Origin: Chromatiaceae bacterium
GTDB lineage: Bacteria > Pseudomonadota > Gammaproteobacteria > Chromatiales > Chromatiaceae
Assembly (NCBI GenBank): GCA_024235255.1
Contig: JACKMT010000002.1
Span: forward strand, 620,001 to 684,000
Length of the DNA stretch: 64,000 bases
Reading direction: 5' to 3'
Made by a program: the position numbers and the translations under genes. This document shows, in pieces, positions 27,114-35,063 of this stretch. The number at the start of each line of letters is the position of its first letter. The first letter of the stretch is position 1. The notes under the pieces are model-generated. The model ran no database searches. It saw only the letters and a program-made list of their open reading frames with translations, and was not told where the DNA came from.

Positions 27114-30100
27114 GCCTCACCTCCCAACTCGCGCAGCTTCGCCTGGCATTCCTCGACCCCCTTGCGGATCTGGAATTTCTGGCTGACGTCGGCGGTGATC
27201 GCTTCCTGCTCCAGAAGAAAGGCCAACTTCTCCTGCCAGATGGCGATGGCGCCGGTGCCAGGTGCGCCTGCGGGGAGTGAGGCCGCTTCGACGGTGGCGG
27301 CCGCCTCATCTTCCGGCGCTTTGTGCTGTGCTGTGGGTGCCGGACTTGCCGGGGTGCTGGCCTCGACGGCGACCACCTGCAGGCAGTTGTCCAGCCAGCG
27401 CAGCAGACCCTTGTAGAGCTGGGCGTCGCGCGAGGCCGGCTTGCAGATGGAGATGTGGTCTTCGTCCAGGGGAATCGCCACTTCTCCGGGCAGGCCGGGC
27501 TCGGCGCTGGTGGCATCCACCACCAGGATGCCCTTGGGCAGCTTGACTCCCAGCCAGGGAATCTCCGGGCGCACCTCGCGGCGCTCGCACCAGGTGCGGC
27601 AGTTAAGGCACTGCTCGGCGTAAAAGCCGCGGAACCAAGTATGCAGCTCGCGCAGGCGGGCGTCGTGGGAGGCGAGCTCCTTGACCTGCTCGTTGGTGCG
27701 AAAGACGGCGCTGGCAAATTCCGCGAAACTGGCGAGGTTGGCGCCGCTGTGGGGTGTGGCGATGAAGGCGATGCCGCGGGTTTGCTCGGCGATGCGCCGC
27801 CAGCGGGGCACGCCGAAACTGACGGCATGGCGCAGCACCTGTTTGGCGACGATGCCGCCCAGACTGTGGGTGACGAACACCAGAGGGCGCTCGCCCAGTC
27901 CCTCGGTTTCCATCTGGTCGAGCAGCTGGGTGCCGCGGTCGGCCAGGGCCATGGACTCGGCTTTCCAGCCGGAGGCGTTTGCCGCGTAGCCCAGCGTCCA
28001 GATGCCGAGACGCGGCCGGTCGACGCCGAGCCAGGCGGGCCAGAACGTCTCCATGCGCTCGGGGTCAGCCATCCAGGTGGTGAAGGCATCGCCGCCCAGA
28101 CCGTGGACCAGGATCAGGTCGAGATCTCGGTCCGGTTGCTGCGAGCCGGCGACCGGCTGCAGACCTTCGCGCTTTTTGGGTAGATGGTCCAGGTGCATGG
28201 CGGAAACTCCTCGAGAGGTGGGGGAGTGAAGCGGCGCGGCTGTCGCGCCGTCTCGGCTCCCCACGGGCGTCGGCGCGACGGGCTCGACTTGCGCGGCGAC
28301 CGTAGGCCGCTCGGCTGCAATCGGCGCGCTTGGTGGCTTGACGGGGATCGTCGGTGCTGCGTTTGCTGGGATCGCCGGTATGGCGGGCCAGTTCGCAGCG
28401 GCGGCCTCCGCATCCTCCAGCTCCGGCAGGCGGCGGCCGTAGCCGTGCTGCTCGATCAGGGCGCGGGCCTGGGCGAGGGCAGCACGGTCCTGGAACAGGC
28501 GGGCGCGGGTGAGGGCGATGTCGGCCAGGTGGAGGGCCATGGCGCCGCGGCTGGCGATGCGCTCGGCCTCGTCGAGATCGGCGCGGGCGGACTCAAACTC
28601 GCCCAGGGCGTGGCGCAGCCAGGCGCGGGTGAGCAGGCCACGGGGGATCTCCTGCTGCTGGCCCGCGGCGCGCAGGTGGTCGAGGGCGCGCTCGGCATGC
28701 TCGCGGGCATCGGGGCCGGGCGGGCGGTCCTGGTAGAGGGCGGCGCGGGCGAGGGTGAGGTGGTCGAGGCCGATATCGAGCAGCCAGTTGTTTGCTTCAG
28801 AGATCTTCAGCGTCTGCCCTGCCCGCTCCGCCACTTCCTCGCAGACCGCGGCCCGGCCCGCTTCGTCTTCTGTGCCTCCCTTCCCCGAGCCACCCATGGT
28901 GGCACAGGCGTCCCGCTCGGCCTCGGCCAGCAGCAGGTCGCAATACATGAAACCCTGGAGCGAGTAGAGCAGCGGATACTCGAGCTGCCACTCCGCCTGC
29001 ATGCGCTCGGCTTCGGCGAAGGCGGTCTGTGCCTCCCCGCGCTCGCCCTGCTGGTGCAGCGCGTCTGCCAGGAAGGCGCGCCTGGCCATGCGTTGGAACG
29101 CATCGCCGCTGCGATCGGCGTACTCCACCGCGCGGCGGGCCTGCGCCACCGCTTCCGCCACCCGGCCCAGACCGAGCTGCAGCTGGCTCAGGTTGCTGTA
29201 GCTTATGGCGGCGTTCTTCCAGTCCTCCTGTTTCACGTACAGCTCCGCCCCGGCCTCCATCGGCTCCAGCGCCTCCGCGAGCCGGCCCAGGGCGCGTAGG
29301 TGGACGGCCGCCTGGTTGAACAGCCAGCCCTGGTCGGACTCCTTCAGCGCCGGGGCCGGGCGGCGCCAGGGCTCAGCGAAGAGGCAGGCCACCGCCCCCA
29401 GGTTGGCGCCGAAGGCCCCAAGCTTGTTGATGCTGTAGAAGCCGTCGTGCCCCGTGCCACGCAGGATGCGGTCGTCGTAGACCTTATCGCAGGCCTCCTG
29501 CCACAGGCCCGCCAGGCAGCCATGGGCGACGGCCTGGTAGAGGGGCTGTAGCCCGGCCAAGTCCTCCGGGCGGTGGGGCGTGTTCGTCTTGAGCCATTCG
29601 TAGAGCCGCCGGTGGCCCTCACGCCAAGCCTCGGGCCGGGTGCGCTGCAGCGTCTCGGCCAGGTACTCGCGCACCAGGGGGTGGGCGTCGAGGCTGCCGG
29701 TCTCGTCGGTGGGCTCGGTCAGGCCGGCCTCGGTGAGCCAGGCTAAGGTGGTCTGCCACTCGGCATCGGACAGCGTCTTAGTCGGGCGCTTGAAACGGGC
29801 GAACAAGCCCTTGGGCGACTGGAACAGAGGCTCGGTGAGTCCGGCGATGGGCGGCGGCGCTCGCAGCGCGCCAAGCGCCCCGGCGCTGGCGGGCCGGTCG
29901 AAGTAGCCGAGCAGACGCAGTGCCGCGAGGCAGCGCGCTTCCTGCTCGCCGCCCGCAGCGAGCCAGTGCTCGTAAGCGGCCATGACGCGGAAGGCGTGGC
30001 CGCCGGTGGTCTGGTTAGCCTGGGAGAAATCCACCCGGTCGCGCCGGCGGATGTCGCCGCTGTGAGCGAGGTGCAGATAGCGCCCGAGCAGCGACAGGGT

Positions 30101-31366
30101 CAGGGCATGGCCCCGGACCTCGCGGTTCGCCTGCTTCAGCTCCTCATCGTCCGGGCCGATGGTGGCGGCGCCGGCCTGGTTCGCGCCCCCGGCATGGAGC
30201 AGGGCCGCTCCGTCGGCATCGCTCAGGTTGCCCAGGTCCAGGCGCAGCACCGGGCCGTTGGGGCTCGTCCCCTTGCGCACCCATTCGTTGAGATCCTGGA
30301 GCCACTCGCGGCTGGTAAGGAGGCAGAGCCCCGGGTGGCCGGTGGCGGCGAGCTGGGTCAGCAGGGTCTTCAAGCCGGGGGCACGCAGCTCCCCGGCCAT
30401 CGGGCCGGGCGGGTACTGCAGCGGCTCCAGGCCGTCCAGCACCAGCAGGGTGCGGTGGGCGGCGAGGGCATCGGCCAGCGCCCGGCCCTTGTCCGCCGGG
30501 TTGGCGGAGGCCTCGATCTCGACACCGAACCAGTCGATCGCGGCGGCAAGGAAATGGTCCTCGGAGGCCTGCCGCTCCTCCCCCGTTCCCTGGCTGTAGA
30601 AGGACCAGCCATAGACCCGAACCGCACCGCCCCAGCCCCGGGCCCGCAGCCCGTCGAGCCAGCGCTTGGCCAGCGCCGTCTTGCCGGTGCCGCCGGGGGC
30701 GATCAGCTCCACCACCGCGGTGCCGGGCTCGCTCCAGGCGGCATCGAGCGCCGCCAGCTCCGAGCCGCGGCCGAGGAAGTGCTCGGCGCCGGCGGGGAGG
30801 TGGGTGAGGTCGATGCGGGGGACCGCTGTGGTGGCGTCGGTGTCGAAGGTGAGCGGTTTGCCCTGCGGGCGCAGCTTGGGTTTGAGCGCTCCGAGCGGCC
30901 CCGGCTCGACGCCCGCCTGTTCCAGCAGGGCGTCATAGAGGGTTTGATAGGCGGCTTCCGAGGTCAGGCAGTAATGGGTGTGGCCACGCAGGGGCTCGGG
31001 GATGCTGTCTTCCTCGGTCCGGTCGAACAGCACCGGGATGAAACGGGTGGTCTTGCTGCGGGCGTGGTAGATCTCCTGAGTGATGATGGCCCCTTCCCAA
31101 TCCACGCCCTTGCCCTGGCCGGGCTGCTCATGGCCGCGGAAGCGCCGGTAGTAGGTGGGGGTACAGATGAGGAGGACCCGGTCGGACTCATCCAGGCGGT
31201 CCAGCATCCAGCGCGGCCAGCCCTGGGGCGGGGTGCCGTTGACGTAGCGGTCGAGGATGGTGGCGATGCCGTCCTGCCGCAGCCGCTCGGAGAGGCCGAG
31301 CACGCGCTCGCGGTGGGCATCGCTGTCGTGGCTGTAGCTCAGGAAGAGCTGCGGTGATGTGGACAT
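27110..31366 (-). CDS. SEFIR-STAND NTPase-TPR-alpha/beta hydrolase-adaptor fusion protein
   Basis: 1418 residues. Residues 1-150 are a SEFIR/TIR-like domain (LFLSYSHDSDAHRERVLGL, then VLLICTPTYYRR and WEGAIITQEIY). A STAND/NB-ARC NTPase follows with Walker A APGGTGKT (223-230) and Walker B LLVLDGLEPLQ, then a winged-helix region (SLDAHPLVREYLAETL) and TPR-like helices to about 1010. A Pro-rich linker leads to an alpha/beta hydrolase of the DUF676/PGAP1 lipase-like type: LILVHGLGGDAFTTW, nucleophile THSLGG (Ser about 1168), Asp/His in DEDHIS (His about 1304). The last 45 residues (IWQEKLAFLLEQEAITADV) repeat the adaptor that opens the next gene. Family knowledge: such proteins are sensor switches in biological conflict, with SEFIR and lipase as candidate effectors. 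Target and trigger are unknown. Confidence 0.88.
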   Translation of the reverse strand: MSTSPQLFLSYSHDSDAHRERVLGLSERLRQDGIATILDRYVNGTPPQGWPRWMLDRLDESDRVLLICTPTYYRRFRGHEQPGQGKGVDWEGAIITQEIYHARSKTTRFIPVLFDRTEEDSIPEPLRGHTHYCLTSEAAYQTLYDALLEQAGVEPGPLGALKPKLRPQGKPLTFDTDATTAVPRIDLTHLPAGAEHFLGRGSELAALDAAWSEPGTAVVELIAPGGTGKTALAKRWLDGLRARGWGGAVRVYGWSFYSQGTGEERQASEDHFLAAAIDWFGVEIEASANPADKGRALADALAAHRTLLVLDGLEPLQYPPGPMAGELRAPGLKTLLTQLAATGHPGLCLLTSREWLQDLNEWVRKGTSPNGPVLRLDLGNLSDADGAALLHAGGANQAGAATIGPDDEELKQANREVRGHALTLSLLGRYLHLAHSGDIRRRDRVDFSQANQTTGGHAFRVMAAYEHWLAAGGEQEARCLAALRLLGYFDRPASAGALGALRAPPPIAGLTEPLFQSPKGLFARFKRPTKTLSDAEWQTTLAWLTEAGLTEPTDETGSLDAHPLVREYLAETLQRTRPEAWREGHRRLYEWLKTNTPHRPEDLAGLQPLYQAVAHGCLAGLWQEACDKVYDDRILRGTGHDGFYSINKLGAFGANLGAVACLFAEPWRRPAPALKESDQGWLFNQAAVHLRALGRLAEALEPMEAGAELYVKQEDWKNAAISYSNLSQLQLGLGRVAEAVAQARRAVEYADRSGDAFQRMARRAFLADALHQQGERGEAQTAFAEAERMQAEWQLEYPLLYSLQGFMYCDLLLAEAERDACATMGGSGKGGTEDEAGRAAVCEEVAERAGQTLKISEANNWLLDIGLDHLTLARAALYQDRPPGPDAREHAERALDHLRAAGQQQEIPRGLLTRAWLRHALGEFESARADLDEAERIASRGAMALHLADIALTRARLFQDRAALAQARALIEQHGYGRRLPELEDAEAAAANWPAIPAIPANAAPTIPVKPPSAPIAAERPTVAAQVEPVAPTPVGSRDGATAAPLHSPTSRGVSAMHLDHLPKKREGLQPVAGSQQPDRDLDLILVHGLGGDAFTTWMADPERMETFWPAWLGVDRPRLGIWTLGYAANASGWKAESMALADRGTQLLDQMETEGLGERPLVFVTHSLGGIVAKQVLRHAVSFGVPRWRRIAEQTRGIAFIATPHSGANLASFAEFASAVFRTNEQVKELASHDARLRELHTWFRGFYAEQCLNCRTWCERREVRPEIPWLGVKLPKGILVVDATSAEPGLPGEVAIPLDEDHISICKPASRDAQLYKGLLRWLDNCLQVVAVEASTPASPAPTAQHKAPEDEAAATVEAASLPAGAPGTGAIAIWQEKLAFLLEQEAITADVSQKFQIRKGVEECQAKLRELGGEA

Positions 31367-31713
31367 GGCTGGCGGTTCATCTCATCCTTTAGTGCCGGAA
31401 AGGGAGTGTAGCCCAGATGGGGCAGGAAAATCAGCCCGGGGCCGCATGTCCGCCGAGCGTGCCGGAGCTTACGCCTGCATCCAAGCGGTCGCCAGGACTG
31501 GTCAGTTGAGGGGGATCTCTTGCCATCGCTTGTTGCAGGCCAGTATGGTCTTTTGTAGCCAAACCGGAAAGCCGATGTCGTTGGCTGCATATCAGGCCGC
31601 GTTGAATTTAGCGGCGATTGCAGCTTGAATTCAGTTTAAGCTCGCGCAAGAAGTTGGTTGGGCAATTTCGGGAAGAAGCAGTCAGGGAAATGAGCGATCG
31701 CGGCCAGACAAGC

Positions 31714-31791
31714 TGGCCCGGTACGCGTGTGAAATACCGCGCAAAGATGAACTGGATCAAGAGGTACGACAAGGCCGGTTCAGTGCTGCAG
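31714..31791 (+). pseudogene. Decayed internal piece of the same conserved family
   Basis: Within a 72-codon frame (31618-31836) the segment PGTRVKYRAKMNWIKRYDK with AGSVLQ resembles the 'RVKHR--NWIKMYDK-GSVLRVET' region of a conserved family of unknown function. The similarity stops abruptly after VLQ. In that family this region lies upstream of the piece seen at 24392-24594. The remainder of 31367-31952 shows no other gene. Recognition is from memory. Confidence 0.35.
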
Positions 31792-31952
31792 TCTCATAGC
31801 AAGAACAGACTTTGCCAGCACAATATGCGCAGGTAAGCGGATAGTATCTTTCATGAATCAGGCGAACTTACAGACAAAGAGTCTATACTTGTATACATGA
31901 TCAAATTAATACCTGGAAGGCTGTCCCAGGCTGCTTTATTCAAGGATCAAAT

Positions 31953-33365
31953 ATGACAACACCCGCAGACAGAATAAAAAAGCAGCAGAACCGATCGAAC
32001 GGCAACAGGATCTCACAACATCATCGCAGCGATACGGCTGCTTTTCAGTTTGCGGACAACCGCCCGGAAGCAGCTGTGCAAACAGAGCTGCAGGCGCTGG
32101 CTGACAACAGTTCCCGCGCTAGGCAGGCGGTTCAATTGGCCGAGATCGCCGAAGCTGCCGTCGCCCAGAAGCAGATCAGTCTGGAGGATGAAGAGGAGCT
32201 GCAGGGTAAGTTTGAGTCTATTCAGAAGCAGAGTCCGGAAGAAGAGGAGCTGATGCAGGGTAAGTTCGAAACGGCGCAAAAAACGCCGATGGACGACGAA
32301 GAACTGATGCAGGGCAGGTTCGATCCGGTGCAAAAAAAAAAAGCGAATAACACCGGTTTACCCAGCGCAATAAAATCCGGTATCGAACAGCTCTCCGGAA
32401 CTGACATCTCCGATGTGAAAGTGCATTACAACTCGGACAAACCTGCCCGGCTGCAGGCGCACGCCTACGCCCAGGGCACCGATATTCACATCGCACCTGG
32501 AGAGGAAAAACAGCTGCCCCACGAGGCTTGGCATGTCGTGCAACAAAAGCAGGGTCGGGTGCAGCCGACCAGGCAGGCGCCAGGCAATATCAACGTGAAC
32601 GACGATGCCGGCCTGGAGCGCGAGGCCGATGTGATGGGGCAGAAAGGGCTGACTGCAGGCCGGGAGTCATTCGTCAAGAATTCCGCCCATCAGCTGCGGC
32701 AGAAAAAGCGCGCGGCAAGCGCCGATAACCGGATCGTTCAACGCAAGATTTTACTCGATGACGTAAAGGCAGACCTCGGCAGCCTGATAACAGAGGCGCA
32801 TGACGCTGCAGAGCGCGTCATTCTCGCCAATTGGGGCTGGTCTGCGACCGAGCACAATTTTGTAAAAACCAAAAGGTTGTCCGCCAAACAGCAATTGAAA
32901 GCTGCGATAAAGTCGGCCAAGGCACAAGTGATCGAGGTACCGGCGCTGTATAGTGCCGCCAATCTGAAATTCCTGACCAAAGCTGCAGGGCGGCTGCCTA
33001 CGCTCTACTTTGTTTCAGGCAACGAAAGCGGGCGAATCAGGCAGCAGCACGGCGGCGGCCCGAAAGTGGCCGGTCAAACAGACAAGATAGATTACTTCTT
33101 CGCCGATGCAGACGGACTAGACAGGTTTGAAGCGGCAGCAAGGCGGGCGAAAAAGCGTAATCTGGCCTTTAACCCAACGCTGTCGGACTACAGTGCGACG
33201 CTGACTCCGACCGCGGATGCCTTGCATTACGAAGTAACCTACGCCGGCGGCCGGAAGATCGCAAAACTGCACCGGTCTGGCGGCAAGGTAGACCCGGATA
33301 TCAGCGGTTACGACGATACGCGAATCAAATCGATATACCAAGGTGCCATAGGTTACACAACCTGA
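31953..33365 (+). CDS. DUF4157 protein, candidate eCIS effector
   Basis: 470 residues with AAGGAT before the ATG. Residues 1-80 are polar and helical. Residues 80-128 hold three degenerate repeats of the type EEELMQGKFETAQK. Residues 135-230 are the DUF4157 domain: LPSAIKSGIEQLSGTDISDV, the zinc-protease-like HEAWH (190-194), and LEREAD (221-226). This domain is a hallmark of proteins linked to eCIS particles, often ahead of a toxin domain. Residues 270-470 are unassigned and contain LANWGWSATEHNFVK and TLYFVSGNESGRIRQQHGGG; I cannot name a toxin family. It stands alone in orientation, 8 kb from the eCIS operon behind the STAND genes. Delivery by the eCIS is inference. Confidence 0.88.
   Translation: MTTPADRIKKQQNRSNGNRISQHHRSDTAAFQFADNRPEAAVQTELQALADNSSRARQAVQLAEIAEAAVAQKQISLEDEEELQGKFESIQKQSPEEEELMQGKFETAQKTPMDDEELMQGRFDPVQKKKANNTGLPSAIKSGIEQLSGTDISDVKVHYNSDKPARLQAHAYAQGTDIHIAPGEEKQLPHEAWHVVQQKQGRVQPTRQAPGNINVNDDAGLEREADVMGQKGLTAGRESFVKNSAHQLRQKKRAASADNRIVQRKILLDDVKADLGSLITEAHDAAERVILANWGWSATEHNFVKTKRLSAKQQLKAAIKSAKAQVIEVPALYSAANLKFLTKAAGRLPTLYFVSGNESGRIRQQHGGGPKVAGQTDKIDYFFADADGLDRFEAAARRAKKRNLAFNPTLSDYSATLTPTADALHYEVTYAGGRKIAKLHRSGGKVDPDISGYDDTRIKSIYQGAIGYTT
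32332..32342 (+). repeat. A11 homopolymer inside the effector gene
   Basis: Eleven A in a row encode the KKK between the N-terminal repeats and the DUF4157 domain. Runs of this length are prone to slippage during replication and transcription. A change of one base would cut the DUF4157 and C-terminal domains off. Confidence 0.9.
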
Positions 33366-33630
33366 CGCCTGGATCAGCCTATGTGCGGCTGTGAGTCAAC
33401 TTGTTAGTTCTACCGGACGAAGCCACACCGCCAGGTTTGATTTGGCCCGACAGATTGTTATCTGTTCATATAGGTAGGGGTGGGCGCGGTAACGGATCTC
33501 ATCACTCATCATCAGGCTGCCACATGGCTTCAAGCAGTCGCGGCAGCTCCCTGCGGCTACCACCCCGACCACTGCGCCGTTGTCCAATACCGGTAAACGC
33601 AAACAGAAAACCAGTACAGCCGCCGCCCTT

Positions 33631-34692
33631 TCAACTATCGTCCCGTTCCTGCTTCAAGTAAGCGTTGAAGGCCTCAGTTGCAAGATCGAGATAGCCGGAT
33701 TCTGTCCTGACCACGAACAGGGCCGCGATCCCCTGCGAATTCGCCAGCTCGAAGCCAGCCTGGGGGCCCAGCACCATCAGTGCGGTGGCGAGTGCATCTG
33801 CCTTCAGGGTATTGGGCATCAATACCGTCACCGAAGCCAGTCCATGGGTGACGGGCCGCCCGGTCGTGGGATCGATCGAGTGACTGTACCAACTACCCGC
33901 TTTTTCATAAAAATTGCGGTAATCGCCGGAGGTGGCCATACCGCCGCCGCGCAGCGCCACGATCATGTGGACGGAGCGGCTGCGGGGATCCGGTCGCTCC
34001 ACCGCGATGCGCCAGGGCGTGCCCCGGCCGCTGTGCCCGGCGGCATGCAGTTCACCGCCGATCTCCACCAGATAGTTGCTGATGCCCTTTGCGTGCAGAT
34101 AGTCCGCCACCTGATCGACCCCGTAACCCTTGGCGATCGCCGACAGGTCGACGTACAAATCGGGTATCGACTTCTTCAGGGCCGGCGGCTCGCTGCGAAT
34201 CGCCAACTTGGCAAAACCCACCCGCTTGCGTACTTCGGCAATCTCCGCTTCTGCCGGCAGTTGCTCCGGCTGCGCCGCGGGGCCAAAGCCCCACAGGTTC
34301 ACCAGCGGACCGACAGTAACGTCGAACGCGCCGCCGCTCAGTTCGCTTGTTGCCTGCGCCTCAGCAAGCACTTTGACCAGCTCGGCCGATACGGGTATCC
34401 AGTCGAGCGAGGGATTGCTGTTGAAGCGCGACAGCTCGGATCCGGCCCGGTAAGTCGACATACTGTCGTTGACCCGCTCCAGGATACCGTCGATGTCGCG
34501 CTGCAGATCTGCCGGCGCAATCGATGCCGCAAGATCCACCACCTTGACGCTGTAGAAAGTACCCATGGTGCTGCCCTGCAGTTCGGTGACAGGGTGTTCC
34601 GGCGGGGCGGGAGTGCATGCCGCCAATAGCGCCAGCCACAGGTACACGCCGGCTTGGCGATAGTGAGAAAAGCAACCTCTATCCAATTTCAT
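33631..34692 (-). CDS. apbE: FAD:protein FMN transferase lipoprotein
   Basis: About 353 residues from the ATG at 34692; in-frame ATGs at 34710 and 34737 are alternatives. A signal peptide ends in LLAAC, a lipobox, so the protein should be anchored in the periplasm. Family motifs are clear: GSTMGTFYSVKV near the start, DSMSTYRAGSELSRFN, DLSAIAKGYGVDQVADYL, and a C-terminal THGLASVTVLMP with DALATALMVLG. ApbE attaches FMN to Thr residues of flavoproteins such as Nqr or Rnf subunits. No partner lies next to it here. Confidence 0.95.
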   Translation of the reverse strand: MKLDRGCFSHYRQAGVYLWLALLAACTPAPPEHPVTELQGSTMGTFYSVKVVDLAASIAPADLQRDIDGILERVNDSMSTYRAGSELSRFNSNPSLDWIPVSAELVKVLAEAQATSELSGGAFDVTVGPLVNLWGFGPAAQPEQLPAEAEIAEVRKRVGFAKLAIRSEPPALKKSIPDLYVDLSAIAKGYGVDQVADYLHAKGISNYLVEIGGELHAAGHSGRGTPWRIAVERPDPRSRSVHMIVALRGGGMATSGDYRNFYEKAGSWYSHSIDPTTGRPVTHGLASVTVLMPNTLKADALATALMVLGPQAGFELANSQGIAALFVVRTESGYLDLATEAFNAYLKQERDDS

Positions 34693-34737
34693 CAATCTTG
34701 AACCTGGCATTGCGGTAAAATAGACGTCGGAAACCAC

Positions 34738-35063
34738 AAAACACTATGCCGCCAACAGATCGAACTCCTCCGCCTAAAATATCTCAGGTTTACTGCGCGC
34801 GCTATAACGGAAGCTGATTTTACGCGCGTTTTTTAGGCGCCGGGAAACAATGCACTGCTGAAGCTGGATAAGGGCAGTGAACAGACAGGCCTGGCCGGAA
34901 GTTTTGCTACCCAACCACTCGACGGCAACATTCTCTATAAACGCACTGACGCCGCAAATCAGCCGCGCAGCTTGCTGGTGTCGGTTGGATTTGCCTTGTT
35001 AGACATATTGCTAAGTTACAGAGTTGCGCTACTGCAACAAGCGTATTCCTCCCTCAACAAACT
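34738..35063. other. Intergenic region with a weak hairpin and no supported gene
   Basis: The stretch between apbE and the pentapeptide-repeat gene has GCGCGC (about 34793) that can pair with CGCGCG ahead of TTTTTT (about 34824-34836). It looks terminator-like on the plus strand but no plus-strand gene lies upstream. A start-less open frame continues to about 35090; no family was recognised in it. Confidence 0.4.

Noticed and set aside
24993..27416. Long plus-strand open frames of about 400 codons opposite the STAND genes (24993-26201 and 26211-27416)
   Set aside because: They lie fully opposite well-supported coding sequence; high GC at third positions keeps the reverse frame open. They show no domain motif and no ribosome site.
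28184..31357. Plus-strand open frames 28184-29299 and 29966-31357
   Set aside because: Same cause: mirrors of the SEFIR-STAND gene, repeating the pattern of its paralogue.
31884..31897. TATACT and the palindrome TGTATACA as promoter or LexA-like operator of the DUF4157 gene
   Set aside because: No acceptable -35 lies at 16-18 bases, and the palindrome lacks the CTG-N10-CAG form. The site is too short to support.
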